A program made the translations under genes and the position numbers. Under the pieces are notes generated by a model. It was not told the origin of the DNA. It made no database searches and worked only from the letters and a program-made list of their open reading frames with translations. Positions 48,194-56,870 of a stretch of DNA of 64,000 bases are shown here, piece after piece (the first letter of the stretch is position 1; each line of letters starts with the position of its first letter). The stretch is from contig JASMHE010000009.1 of the NCBI GenBank assembly GCA_030750865.1, positions 1-64,000 on the forward strand, written 5' to 3'. The stretch comes from Alphaproteobacteria bacterium (GTDB lineage Bacteria; Pseudomonadota; Alphaproteobacteria; Micavibrionales; Micavibrionaceae).

Positions 48194-48748
48194 ATGGATA
48201 TCACAAAAATCCCGACCGGCCGCAACGTACCACAAGACGTCCATGCCGTGATTGAAATCCCTGTCGATCAATCCCCTGTGAAATATGAATTCGATTACGG
48301 ATCAGGTACGATGCAGGTTGACCGTTTCCTGAACACACCGATGCGCTATCCGGGCAATTACGGTTTTATTCCGCACACATTGTCCGATGACGGCGATGCG
48401 GTTGATGTACTGGTCATGACCGATGTCCATATTGAATCCAAAGCCTATCTGTCCGTGAAACCGATTGGCGTTCTGGTCATGGAAGATGAAAGCGGTATGG
48501 ATGAAAAAATTATCGCCGTCCCGACACCGGATCTGAACCCGTTTTATGCAGACATCACACAAATTGATGAACTGCCGACCAACACAAAGAACAAAATCCA
48601 GCATTTCTTCGAGCATTACAAAGACCTCGAACCCGGCAAATGGTCCAAACTGGTCCGCTGGGGCTCCAAAGAAGATGCCGAAAAGATTATTATGGATGGC
48701 GTTGAGCGCTATACGGCAAAATACGGCGAAAAACCGACACGTCCGTAA
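48194..48748 (+). CDS. ppa: Inorganic pyrophosphatase (family I)
   Basis: 184 aa; hydrolyses PPi to drive biosynthesis. Features: EFDYGSGTMQVDR (active-site Lys equivalents differ), RYPGNYGFIPHT, and the metal-binding DGDAVDVLVM, where Ala replaces the usual Pro of DGDPxD. DKNTKN-like NTKNKIQHFFEHYKDLEPGKW completes the signature. Monocistronic, with a terminator immediately downstream. Confidence 0.95.
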   Translation: MDITKIPTGRNVPQDVHAVIEIPVDQSPVKYEFDYGSGTMQVDRFLNTPMRYPGNYGFIPHTLSDDGDAVDVLVMTDVHIESKAYLSVKPIGVLVMEDESGMDEKIIAVPTPDLNPFYADITQIDELPTNTKNKIQHFFEHYKDLEPGKWSKLVRWGSKEDAEKIIMDGVERYTAKYGEKPTRP

Positions 48749-48810
48749 GACAGCATATAGCGCACACAAGATAGCGCATTGCTCGCATAAGGCATAACAC
48801 AGACGATATC

Positions 48811-48844
48811 ACGCACCGCCGGAACACCCTGACGGTGCGTTTTT
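48811..48844 (+). terminator. Intrinsic terminator of ppa
   Basis: ACGCACCG (48811-48818) pairs with CGGTGCGT (48833-48840), followed by TTTT. Confidence 0.8.
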
Positions 48845-48845
48845 C

Positions 48846-48872
48846 TTGACAAAAGCACTGGGATTTTATAGT
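48846..48872 (+). promoter_or_regulatory. Possible promoter of the zinc-ribbon-like gene
   Basis: TTGACA (48846-48851) with TATAGT (48867-48872) at a short 15-bp spacing, or TAGTTT at 17 bp. It gives a ~55-nt leader. Confidence 0.35.
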
Positions 48873-48930
48873 TTACATAAAATTTTAACACAGGTAGTAC
48901 AATACAAAGATAGTACGCAGCGCATTTGCC

Positions 48931-49776
48931 ATGACACACCATCACGACCACAACAGCCACGCAGACCGACCACGATTGAAGGTCTTATTCAAAACAGCGA
49001 CCGAAGATGCGCGCTGCGGAGCTTGCAATCGTCCGTTGCGTACAGGCATCGGCGTGCGGGTCGAAGACATGGACACAGGCGCGATATCACATCTTGGTCC
49101 GACCTGCCTTGAAAAGAACACAGGCGTAAAACATTATAATGTGCCCGTTGTCAGTGTCGGTGATATCACCGAAGGCGGCGCATCCTCCCAAGACACAGCA
49201 CAGGGCAAAGGCGTCCAGAAACATACATCACGCAGCGATTACACACGGGCCGCCCATGACGCGTTGAAAGAACGCCGCCTGAATGCTATCGCCAACATCG
49301 AACTGCGCGCATACGAACTTCCCGCCCGTGGCTTCCGGCAGGATATCCTGACACCGCAGGTCTTTTATGAATTACCGCGTGATCCGGCCGCGCTGACCAC
49401 AGACAAAGATATTCGCGCCGTTGAAAACCGCGTTGAATTCACCATGCGGCGTGATAAATTCCGTGCCCCTGATCTGGAAACACTCCAGCATTGCATGCTG
49501 ACCGTGGTGCAGATTGATCACCTGCTGAAAACGCGCGACAAAATCAAATCACGCGATCTGCAAATGCTCGATAGCTTCCGCACGCAGTTAACGCGCAATT
49601 TCGGCCTGACCGATGCGCAAATGACACAGATCGAGCGCATGACCTATTTTTACAAATCATTCCATGTGCCAAACCGCATCAAGGACATCCGTTTCCCGCA
49701 AACAGAAGAACGCAAGCAGCAGCGCCTTGCCGCAGCCGACCTGAAAAAAGGGCAGCTCACGCTTGATTTCGGATAA
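48931..49776 (+). CDS. Hypothetical protein with N-terminal Cys cluster
   Basis: 281 aa, not recognised. A His-rich start is followed by CGACNRPLRTG (Cys at 32 and 35) and, ~25 residues later, LGPTCLEKN. This looks like an incomplete zinc ribbon. The middle and C-terminal parts are helical and charged (YTRAAHDALKERRLNAIANIE, LETLQHCMLTVVQIDHLLKTR, KQQRLAAADLKKGQ). No signal peptide. It may be nucleic-acid related given the Cys cluster and mutM downstream, but this is guesswork. Confidence 0.6.
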   Translation: MTHHHDHNSHADRPRLKVLFKTATEDARCGACNRPLRTGIGVRVEDMDTGAISHLGPTCLEKNTGVKHYNVPVVSVGDITEGGASSQDTAQGKGVQKHTSRSDYTRAAHDALKERRLNAIANIELRAYELPARGFRQDILTPQVFYELPRDPAALTTDKDIRAVENRVEFTMRRDKFRAPDLETLQHCMLTVVQIDHLLKTRDKIKSRDLQMLDSFRTQLTRNFGLTDAQMTQIERMTYFYKSFHVPNRIKDIRFPQTEERKQQRLAAADLKKGQLTLDFG

Positions 49777-49791
49777 AAACCCCTCTATCTA
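49763..49791 (+). promoter_or_regulatory. Predicted leaderless mutM promoter
   Basis: TTGATT (49763-49768), 17-bp spacer, TATCTA (49786-49791), 6 nt to ATG 49798. It overlaps the end of the preceding coding region; no Shine-Dalgarno. Confidence 0.42.
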
Positions 49792-49797
49792 AACGAT

Positions 49798-50646
49798 ATG
49801 CCTGAATTACCGGAAGTTGAAACTGTGTGTGGCGGCCTGCGCCAAACAATACTGGACGATCCCATTGCGGATATCTGCCAGCGCCGCGCTGATTTACGCA
49901 TTCCCTTTCCCGCCACGTTACAAGACGACCTGAACGGCCAGACCATCACACATATCCGGCGGCGGTCCAAATATATTCTGGCGGACCTGACAAACGGCAA
50001 AACACTTGTGATCCATCTGGGCATGTCGGGCCGCATCCTGATTACCGAAGCCGGACAATCCTATACACCGCAAAAACACGATCACTTCATTGTCGATTTC
50101 CGGTCCGGCCGCAAACTGGTGTACACCGACCCGCGCCGCTTCGGTATGATCTTCACCGAAGACACGGACGCGCTCGATGACCATAAAGCTTTCCGGCATC
50201 TCGGGCCGGAGCCGCTTTCCAATCATTTCGACACAGACTATTTCCACCAGCAGCTCCGCAAACGCAAAACACCGGTCAAAACCGCGCTGCTGGATCAAGA
50301 GCTGGTCGTCGGCATCGGAAACATCTATGCCTGCGAAGCGCTGTATTTTGCCGGCATTCATCCGGCGCGCCCTTGCAACAGCTTATCCCGCGATGAAACC
50401 GATGCGCTATACCGCGCCATTCGCCATGTTTTGCGCATTGCAATCGAGGCCGGGGGTTCAACCCTGAAAGATTACAAACATGCCGACGGTCAAATGGGCT
50501 ATTTCCAATTCCAGTTCGCCGTGTACGATCAGGAAGGCAAGCCGTGCAAAAATTGCGACTGCGGGCAGACATCCAAAGAAGATCGTGTACAAAAGATTGT
50601 CCAGAGTGGACGTTCCACCTATTTTTGCGCTACAAAACAAGTATGA
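49798..50646 (+). CDS. mutM: Formamidopyrimidine-DNA glycosylase (Fpg/MutM)
   Basis: Removes 8-oxoguanine and other oxidised purines. The 282-aa protein begins PELPEVETV (P2 and E3 are catalytic). It has the lysine (K~60) of RSKYIL, HLGMSGR, VGIGNIYACEAL, and the H2TH region. The C-terminal zinc finger is atypical: the first pair is CKNC (plus an extra CG), but the second reads FCATKQV, so the fourth Cys ligand (normally C-P-x-C) is Lys. The stop overlaps the next start (ATGA). Confidence 0.93.
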   Translation: MPELPEVETVCGGLRQTILDDPIADICQRRADLRIPFPATLQDDLNGQTITHIRRRSKYILADLTNGKTLVIHLGMSGRILITEAGQSYTPQKHDHFIVDFRSGRKLVYTDPRRFGMIFTEDTDALDDHKAFRHLGPEPLSNHFDTDYFHQQLRKRKTPVKTALLDQELVVGIGNIYACEALYFAGIHPARPCNSLSRDETDALYRAIRHVLRIAIEAGGSTLKDYKHADGQMGYFQFQFAVYDQEGKPCKNCDCGQTSKEDRVQKIVQSGRSTYFCATKQV

Positions 50647-51077
50647 GATTTTTTACGGCACCATATCTGATGATTTTCGGTACATGCGCCCTGCTGATAG
50701 CTGGCGCAGCCGTAACAAGCGTGCCTGCACAGGCACAATCCGGCGCGGCACAATCCGCTGATCCGTCAGCCACGCAAATGGCCATGCCGCCTTTTTTCGA
50801 AATTCTGCCTGATATACCGGTCATGCCGGGCATGCAGGAACTGGTCGATGAAGCGATCATTTTCGACAAACCCGAAGGACGCTTTATCAAGACAACGGCC
50901 ATTTCCGAAAGCCACACGGAAAAACAGATCATCCAGTTCTACAGCAAGGCGCTTCCGGCACTTGGCTGGATGAAAATCAGTGATTTAAAATACAAACGCG
51001 GAACCGATTTATTAACGATTGCCGTTGAACAAACTGATAATATTCAGATTATTTATTTTACGGTTGAACCGGAATAA
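50643..51077 (+). CDS. Exported hypothetical protein coupled to mutM
   Basis: 144 aa from ATG 50643, which overlaps the mutM stop. Signal peptide with cleavage near AQAQ, then a short Ala/Ser/Gln linker and a small alpha/beta domain (MPGMQELVDEAIIFDKPEGR, TEKQIIQFYSKALPALGWM, DLLTIAVEQ, IQIIYFTVEPE). The FYSKALPALGW element is typical of small periplasmic proteins found in alphaproteobacteria, but no function is known. Confidence 0.75.
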   Translation: MRFFTAPYLMIFGTCALLIAGAAVTSVPAQAQSGAAQSADPSATQMAMPPFFEILPDIPVMPGMQELVDEAIIFDKPEGRFIKTTAISESHTEKQIIQFYSKALPALGWMKISDLKYKRGTDLLTIAVEQTDNIQIIYFTVEPE

Positions 51078-51106
51078 AAAATCTCGAAAAAATTCACAGC
51101 TTTTTC

Positions 51107-51136
51107 TTGACAAAAGCCTGTGTATAAGCGTAAAAA
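51107..51136 (+). promoter_or_regulatory. rpsT promoter
   Basis: Consensus TTGACA (51107-51112), 18-bp spacer, TAAAAA (51131-51136). It leaves a leader of ~115 nt before rpsT. Confidence 0.5.
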
Positions 51137-51256
51137 CACCCTTCGTTAGAGATTAAAAATGTGCGCGGCACCAAAGCACCGATAAGTGCGGTTGATAATA
51201 AGGACGCGAACATTGATTAAGAGAGATAGATTTTAAGAAAAGAAAGAGACTAAAAC

Positions 51257-51520
51257 ATGGCTAATCATGCTTCTTCAAAAAAACGCATTCGTCGCAACGA
51301 GCGCCGCGCAACTATCAATGGTGACCGTCGTTCACGCATCAGAAGTTTCATCAAGAAAATTGAAACAGCGATCAGCGAAAATAATGCAAAAGACGCAGAA
51401 GAAGCATTCCGCGCAGCCAAACCGGAACTGCAACGCGGTGTAGCAAAAGGCATCTTCCACAAGAAGACAGCATCACGAAAAATGTCTCGTTTATCAGCCC
51501 GTATCAAGGCGATAAAATAA
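51257..51520 (+). CDS. rpsT: 30S ribosomal protein S20
   Basis: 87-aa, strongly basic helical protein with the S20 pattern: ANHASSKKRIRRNERR N-terminus, RIRSFIKKIETAI, and C-terminal GIFHKKTASRKMSRLSARIKAI. It binds the 5' domain of 16S rRNA early in assembly. rpsT just upstream of dnaA is a conserved alphaproteobacterial order. An AT-rich palindromic terminator lies 230 bp downstream. Confidence 0.97.
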   Translation: MANHASSKKRIRRNERRATINGDRRSRIRSFIKKIETAISENNAKDAEEAFRAAKPELQRGVAKGIFHKKTASRKMSRLSARIKAIK

Positions 51521-51747
51521 CACCGGAATAGTTCGATTATTCCATCCCTGACAGTACAAATGTGACCAGAGTGGCGATCAACGATCTCCGCTCTAAAATC
51601 CTATGTTTTCAATGGGTTATTTCCAAAAATTTCTTTCTTCATTTTTTTTGATTCTTCTCATTGCAATCAAAAAAAAATCTGTATAGGGTGTATTTCATCA
51701 CTCAGGGAGCGGCGGATTTTTGAAATCCAAATCTGCTTCGCGGAAAG

Positions 51748-51782
51748 TGAAAAAACGGCCAGTCATGCGGCCCTATTTTTCA
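51748..51782. terminator. Bidirectional-looking intrinsic terminator between rpsT and dnaA
   Basis: TGAAAAA...CGGCC, loop AGTCATG, CGGCC..TATTTTTCA: a GC core flanked by A and T runs. Another hairpin, GGATTT-TTG-AAATCC, lies at 51714-51728. Confidence 0.6.
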
Positions 51783-51783
51783 A

Positions 51784-51811
51784 TTTTCGGGATGAATTGT
51801 GCTGTTATAAA
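51784..51811 (+). promoter_or_regulatory. Candidate dnaA promoter
   Basis: TTTTCG (51784-51789), 16-bp spacer, TATAAA (51806-51811). The upstream TGTGCT recalls the dnaN and gyrB promoters. The predicted start near 51818 gives a ~300-nt leader. Confidence 0.35.
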
Positions 51812-51822
51812 CGACACACAAA

Positions 51823-52030
51823 CTCACCGGGTGAGAGTGCGGGGCACTCCAGAAGAGGCTACGGTAATTTAGAAGAAATTACCCCCTTTTATGAGACATG
51901 TTGAAGAGCATCTTCGTAAAAGGTCGCCTTAAAATTATGACTTAATATCGCGAAAAATCTTGGGGCCATCCGTTGGCCGCAAACCCTTTCGTTCTGCCTG
52001 ATTTTGACGGAACAGAACGTAATCCGAAAG
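51823..52030 (+). promoter_or_regulatory. Highly structured dnaA leader
   Basis: Successive hairpins are visible: CTCAC-CGG-GTGAG (51823-51835), GAGTGC-GGG-GCACTC (51835-51849), GGTAATTT-AGAAG-AAATTACC (51863-51883, then CCCCCTTTTA), GAAGA-GCA-TCTTC (51903-51915), and CTTTCGTTCTG pairing with CAGAACG plus CGAAAG (51986-52030). No consensus DnaA box was found in this gap, so I do not call an origin. Confidence 0.5.
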
Positions 52031-52118
52031 GGCCGGATAACAAACCGGACCGACCGATATGGAAGTTGATTTGAATGTAAACATAACACAGAGAGACATA
52101 TTAAGGAGTATATGAAAG

Positions 52119-53540
52119 ATGACTGACACAGCGGGGAAAAGCGCGGTACTAAAGACAAATGATAATGCAGGGGAATCATTTGTACCTTCAGATGAGGTTA
52201 TGTCACTCTGGAAAAATGTGCATAAAAGCATGCGTGACGAATTCGGCGAAGCCGTGTTCCGTAGCTGGCTTAAGCCATTGACATTACAAGCATATTATCA
52301 CGGCACACTGGAAGTATCCGTGCCAACACGCTTCATGAAAGACTGGATTCAGAAAAACTATGCCGACCGCATTCTGGAAATGTGCGTTGACGCGGATGAG
52401 TCCATCAAACGTTTTGAAATCGTCGTTGTCCAGACAGCCATTCTGTCCGAAGAGACAGAAGACGAACTGGAACAACAAAAAGCAAACCAGAACAGCAAAG
52501 ATGCCGACCCTTATAATCTTTCAGCGCCATTCGATCCCCGCTTTAAATTCGAGAATTTTGTTGTCGGCAAACCGAACGCCCTGGCACACGCTGCGGCCCG
52601 CCGCGTTGTCGAAAGCGCAAACGTACCGTTCAACCCGCTTTTCATCTATGGCGGTGTCGGTCTTGGTAAAACACACTTGATGCACGCCATCGGCTGGGAA
52701 ATGCAGAACCAGAATCCGGACCTGAACATCATGTATTTGTCCGCCGAGAAATTCATGTACCAATTCGTGAAATCACTACGTGCAAAAGACACAATGGCGT
52801 TTAAAGACACATTCCGCTCTGTCGATGTTCTGATGATGGATGACATCCAGTTCATCAGCGGCAAGGAATCAACACAGGAAGAATTCTTCCATACATTCAA
52901 CGCCCTTGTTGACCAAAACAAACAAATCATCATCTCTGCAGACAAAGCACCGTCAGACTTGCTGGGCATTGATGAACGCCTGCGTTCACGTCTTGCATGG
53001 GGTCTGGTTGCCGACATCCACCCGAGCACATATGATTTGCGTCTTGGCATTTTGCAGTCAAAACGCGACCAGCTGGACGCCGACGTCCCGAATGCCGTGC
53101 TTGAATTCCTGGCACTGAAAGTCACATCGAACATCCGTGAACTGGAAGGCGCACTAAACCGCATCGTTGCACATGCCGATGTGTCGAAGCAGGAAATCAA
53201 TCTGGAAACAACGCAGGAAGTGCTGCAAGACCTGTTGCGTTCACATGACCGCCGCATCACGATCGATGAAATCCAGCGCAAAACAGCCGAACATTACAAC
53301 ATCAAAATGCCGGACATGCATTCCGCGCGTCGCGCCCGTAACGTTGCGCGCCCACGTCAGGTTGCCATGTATCTTGCAAAGCAACTGACATCACGCTCAC
53401 TGCCTGAAATCGGCCGTAAATTCGGTGGCCGCGATCATACAACAGTGATGCACGCCGTGCGTAAAATCGAGGAATTGATGGATCAGGACGCACAGATCGC
53501 ACAGGATGTCGAAATCATCCGCCGCGCACTGACAGGTTGA
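52119..53540 (+). CDS. dnaA: Chromosomal replication initiator DnaA
   Basis: 473 aa. Domain I (EVMSLWKNVHKSMRDEFGEAVFRSWL) and a short acidic/Gln linker precede the AAA+ domain with Walker A GGVGLGKT (178-185) and Walker B VLMMDDIQF (D241-D242). Domain IV carries the DnaA-box-binding signature RPRQVAMYLAKQLTSRSLPE followed by FGGRDHTTVMHA. It unwinds oriC and acts as a transcription factor. AAGGAG is followed by a 4-codon mini-frame (ATG AAA GAT GAC TGA) overlapping the true ATG at 52119, which has the better spacing. Confidence 0.98.
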   Translation: MTDTAGKSAVLKTNDNAGESFVPSDEVMSLWKNVHKSMRDEFGEAVFRSWLKPLTLQAYYHGTLEVSVPTRFMKDWIQKNYADRILEMCVDADESIKRFEIVVVQTAILSEETEDELEQQKANQNSKDADPYNLSAPFDPRFKFENFVVGKPNALAHAAARRVVESANVPFNPLFIYGGVGLGKTHLMHAIGWEMQNQNPDLNIMYLSAEKFMYQFVKSLRAKDTMAFKDTFRSVDVLMMDDIQFISGKESTQEEFFHTFNALVDQNKQIIISADKAPSDLLGIDERLRSRLAWGLVADIHPSTYDLRLGILQSKRDQLDADVPNAVLEFLALKVTSNIRELEGALNRIVAHADVSKQEINLETTQEVLQDLLRSHDRRITIDEIQRKTAEHYNIKMPDMHSARRARNVARPRQVAMYLAKQLTSRSLPEIGRKFGGRDHTTVMHAVRKIEELMDQDAQIAQDVEIIRRALTG

Positions 53541-53634
53541 TAAAACAGCCGATCACCCTACGTTAATAGGACTACTACACAAAGCAGGAGACCAAGAAGA
53601 ATCAACAGCTTTTCTATCTCCGAAGACAAAGAGA

Positions 53635-53670
53635 AGCGGTACTTTCATGGCGAAAGTGCCGCTTTTTTTT
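53635..53670 (+). terminator. Intrinsic terminator of dnaA
   Basis: AGCGGTACTTTC (53635-53646), loop ATGGC, GAAAGTGCCGCT (53652-53663) with one T-G pair, then T7. Confidence 0.93.
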
Positions 53671-53733
53671 CAGTAACGTTTTATCAGGATACCACCTGTC
53701 ACCTGCCATACAGACCGACATACACACATGTCG

Positions 53734-54192
53734 TTAAACACGGTCACCCGATGATTGATCGCTAATCACTTCTGCTTCTTTCCGGTAAAGCTGTGACATG
53801 ACCTCGAAGATGAAGGCCGTGCTCCAGCCAAAAAGCAGGAAACCATTGGCGGCTTCGATACTGCCCATCAAACGCCATTCATCACTCAGCACCACATCGC
53901 CCATGCCTAATGTGGTGAAGGCCGATGTCGAGAAATAAAGCGCGGCCTCCAACGTATCAAACTCACCGGCCAGCATAAAAAACAACCCCCATATCCATAT
54001 CTGGATAATATGAGCCGTATAAACGGCCAGCACGACACAGACCAGCGTCAAAGCGCGCCGCATCCGTACAAAGAAACGAATGAACATCGTCTCGATCAAA
54101 CCGACCTTCTTGACCACCATATCAAGCATAAAAGCATGCACCATAATGGTCATGACAATAAGAAGCGCGGCGATCGTAAATTGCAGAATCAT
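53734..54192 (-). CDS. Two-helix potassium-channel-like protein (Ion_trans_2)
   Basis: 152 aa from ATG 54192, which has AAGGGA ~10 bases upstream; a longer frame to 54309 would run through the dnaN promoter. Hydrophobic helices flank a pore segment reading TSAFTTLGMGD, close to the K+ filter T-x-G-[YFM]-G-D. Then comes FLLFGWSTAFIFEVM, the gating-helix position. Single-pore-loop proteins of this size assemble as tetramers. It interrupts the usual dnaA-dnaN adjacency on the opposite strand. Confidence 0.82.
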   Translation of the reverse strand: MILQFTIAALLIVMTIMVHAFMLDMVVKKVGLIETMFIRFFVRMRRALTLVCVVLAVYTAHIIQIWIWGLFFMLAGEFDTLEAALYFSTSAFTTLGMGDVVLSDEWRLMGSIEAANGFLLFGWSTAFIFEVMSQLYRKEAEVISDQSSGDRV

Positions 54193-54296
54193 GGGCGAAT
54201 ATCCCTTTTCTTGAAATTTTATTATAAAAATGATTTCAACGACTGTAAATAGCGCAAAAAACCGTGAAAAAAGATGGATATTCTGCATGAAAGCGT

Positions 54297-54324
54297 TTGG
54301 CTTTATCATGCGCTGTGCTATATT
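54297..54324 (+). promoter_or_regulatory. Candidate dnaN promoter
   Basis: TTGGCT (54297-54302), 16-bp spacer, TATATT (54319-54324). The -10 lies in GCGCTGTGCTATA (54310-54322), which recurs exactly before gyrB. Confidence 0.42.
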
Positions 54325-54369
54325 TTGAGCGGATTCACATACATATTAAGAAAACGCAGGAAGAAGATT

Positions 54370-55485
54370 ATGAAACTGACGATCGATCGCGCAGCCTTAC
54401 TGAGATCATTAAACCACGTGCAAAGCGTCGTTGAGAAACGCAACACGATTCCGATTCTGTCCAACGTTCTGATGAAAGCCGAAGACGGCACTTTGTTTCT
54501 GACCACCACAGATATGGATCTGGAAATCAACGAAGCCGTTGCCGCAGACGTTGCAACACCGGGCGCAACAACGGCACCGGCGCACACATTCCACGATATC
54601 GTACGCAAGCTTCCTGAAAGCGCGTCTGTCGAACTGGAACTTGATACAGCCGGAAACATCATGACGATCAAAGCCGGACGCTCGACATTCAAGCTGAGCT
54701 GCCTGCCGACAGGTGATTTTCCTGAACTCGGCGCGGATGCACTGGATTCAAAATTCTCGATCTCCGCAGATAATCTGCGCGCCCTGATCGACCGTACAAA
54801 ATTCGCAATGTCGACAGAAGAAACACGTTACTATCTGAACGGCATCTATCTGCATGCCAGCGAAAGTGACGGCATCAACGTTCTGCGTAGCGTTGCAACA
54901 GACGGTCACCGTCTTGCCCGTTTTGACATGCCTCTGCCGGAAGGCGCGGAAAACATTCCGGGCGTCATCATCCCGCGCAAAGCCGTTGGCGAACTGCGTA
55001 AATTGATCGAAGATGCCGCAGACAGCATTGAAATCAGCCTGTCCGAAAGCAAAATCCGTTTTGCGTTCGATCACATCGTGCTGACATCAAAATTGATCGA
55101 CGGCACATTCCCGAATTATGAACAGGTTATCCCGTCCGGCAACGACAAAGTCATCGAAGTCAATCCGGCTCTGTTCAGCGGCGCGATCGACCGTGTATCT
55201 ACGATTTCAGACGGTAAATCACGCGCTGTTAAAATTGCGCTGAACAACAACACCATGACATTGTCCGCCAATTCACCGGAAGCCGGAAGCGCGACCGAAG
55301 ATTTGGAAATTCACGGCAATGACAATCTTGAAATCGGTTTCAACGCCCGCTACCTGCTGGACATCACAAGCCAGATCGCAGGCGAAGGATGCCGTTTGAC
55401 ATTGGCCGACGCCGCATCACCGACCATCATTCAGGATACAGCAGACCTCAGCTCTCTGTATGTTTTGATGCCGCTGCGCGTTTGA
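54370..55485 (+). CDS. dnaN: DNA polymerase III beta subunit (sliding clamp)
   Basis: 371 aa ring-clamp subunit with three similar domains. Recognisable parts are the start MKLTIDRAALLRSLNHVQSV with IPILSNVLM, GDFPEL, the central YLNGIYLH.....LRSVATDGHRLA, and the terminal YVLMPLRV, which ends the clamp in nearly all bacteria. ATG 54370 follows AGGAAG; the upstream open frame covers the promoter. A terminator follows before recF. Confidence 0.97.
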   Translation: MKLTIDRAALLRSLNHVQSVVEKRNTIPILSNVLMKAEDGTLFLTTTDMDLEINEAVAADVATPGATTAPAHTFHDIVRKLPESASVELELDTAGNIMTIKAGRSTFKLSCLPTGDFPELGADALDSKFSISADNLRALIDRTKFAMSTEETRYYLNGIYLHASESDGINVLRSVATDGHRLARFDMPLPEGAENIPGVIIPRKAVGELRKLIEDAADSIEISLSESKIRFAFDHIVLTSKLIDGTFPNYEQVIPSGNDKVIEVNPALFSGAIDRVSTISDGKSRAVKIALNNNTMTLSANSPEAGSATEDLEIHGNDNLEIGFNARYLLDITSQIAGEGCRLTLADAASPTIIQDTADLSSLYVLMPLRV

Positions 55486-55511
55486 TCGGACATCGTAAAG
55501 ACAACAACAAA

Positions 55512-55540
55512 AGGGGCGTCACAAGGACGCCTCTTTTTTT
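55512..55540 (+). terminator. Intrinsic terminator of dnaN
   Basis: AGGGGCGTC (55512-55520), loop ACAAG, GACGCCTCT (55526-55534, one G-T pair), then T run. Confidence 0.88.
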
Positions 55541-55709
55541 ATGCGCCATCCTGAAAGGTGTGTAGGCCGCTAAAACACATCTGTCACCGCAAAATAATCT
55601 TCGGACATTACCGTCCCTACCTGCAATATGGTTTTGCATGTGGATTCCTCCGTCTCTGCCGATTTTATACGTGCAAAACAAAGACGAAACATGGCATGAT
55701 AGACGCATC

Positions 55710-56870
55710 ATGAGTTGGATCAGCAAATTACAGATCACGAACTTCCGGAATTATGAGACCGCATCAATCATAACCGAAAGTGCCGCACCCGTTGTGCTAT
55801 ACGGCGCAAACGGCGCGGGCAAAACCAACATTCTCGAAGCCATTTCAATGCTATCCCCCGGACGCGGCTTGCGAAACGCCAAGACCATTGACATCCAGCG
55901 ACAAGGCGCCGATGCACGCACCGCGCCGTGGGCCGTGGCCGCCGTTGCGCAAACTGAAAAGTTCGGCGATGTCCGTCTTGGCACGGGACTTGACCCGAAA
56001 ACAGAAAAACGCATCATCCGCGTCAACGGTGAAACCTGCCGTGGACAGAATGCCTTTTCAGAATACGTCTCCACACTTTGGCTGACACCGCAAATGGACC
56101 GCCTGTTCCTGGATGCATCCAGTGCGCGGCGGCGCTTTTTCGATCGGCTCGTTTTCACCTTTGATCCGGCACATTCGGGCCGCGTCACACGCTATGAAAA
56201 TGCCATGCGGCAACGTTCCAAAATTTTAAAAGAAAGCCAGAATCCGGATACATCATGGCTTTTCGGTATCGAACAGACAATGGCCGAAACGGGCGTTGCA
56301 GTCGCCGCAGCCCGCCTTGATTTTCTGGCCCGCTTGCAACAAACCTGCGATATGGCGCCGCAATCACAGGAATCACTTTTCCCACGCGCACGCCTTGCCC
56401 TGACCGGCACAATCGAACGGCTGCTACAGCGGTCATCCGCGCTTGAAGTGGAAGACATGTTCAAATATCAACTTGCAGAAACCCGCAAAGTTGACGCCGT
56501 CACAGGCGGCGCATCCACGGGCCCGCACAAAACAGACTTGCGCACCGTTTACCGCGCCAAAGACATGGTGGCCGAACATTGCTCGACCGGTGAACAAAAA
56601 GCCCTGCTGATGGGCATCATCCTCGCACACGGCGAATTGATTAAAAAGAACAAAGCCGTACCACCGATGATCTTGCTGGACGAAGTGGCTGCGCATTTCG
56701 ATGCCGACCGCCGCGCACTGCTCTATGACCGTCTGCGCGATATGAATGTGCAATTCTGGCTGACCGGTACGGACCGCAATCTGTTCGACGACATCGCCCC
56801 CCACGCACATATACACGAAGTATCACACGGCAATATTGACGGCCGGATCGATCAGGTCGCTGTTGCCTGA
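55710..56870 (+). CDS. recF: DNA replication and repair protein RecF
   Basis: 386 aa SMC-like ATPase for recombinational gap repair. It starts MSWISKLQITNFRNYE. Walker A is GANGAGKTN (~35-43), followed by ILEAISMLSPGRGLRN. Then come the ABC-type signature STGEQKALLMGIILAH and Walker B ILLDEVAAHFDADRR. ATG 55710 gives the standard N-terminus; no clear ribosome site. It lies between dnaN and gyrB as is standard. Confidence 0.96.
   Translation: MSWISKLQITNFRNYETASIITESAAPVVLYGANGAGKTNILEAISMLSPGRGLRNAKTIDIQRQGADARTAPWAVAAVAQTEKFGDVRLGTGLDPKTEKRIIRVNGETCRGQNAFSEYVSTLWLTPQMDRLFLDASSARRRFFDRLVFTFDPAHSGRVTRYENAMRQRSKILKESQNPDTSWLFGIEQTMAETGVAVAAARLDFLARLQQTCDMAPQSQESLFPRARLALTGTIERLLQRSSALEVEDMFKYQLAETRKVDAVTGGASTGPHKTDLRTVYRAKDMVAEHCSTGEQKALLMGIILAHGELIKKNKAVPPMILLDEVAAHFDADRRALLYDRLRDMNVQFWLTGTDRNLFDDIAPHAHIHEVSHGNIDGRIDQVAVA

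Noticed and set aside
51521-52118. Possible oriC upstream of dnaA
   Set aside because: No consensus DnaA boxes (TTATCCACA) or AT-rich 13-mers were found by eye; the inverted repeats fit RNA hairpins better.
53635-54370. Extended start (54309) for the channel-like gene
   Set aside because: The extra 39 residues overlap the dnaN promoter and lack a ribosome site, whereas ATG 54192 has AAGGGA.
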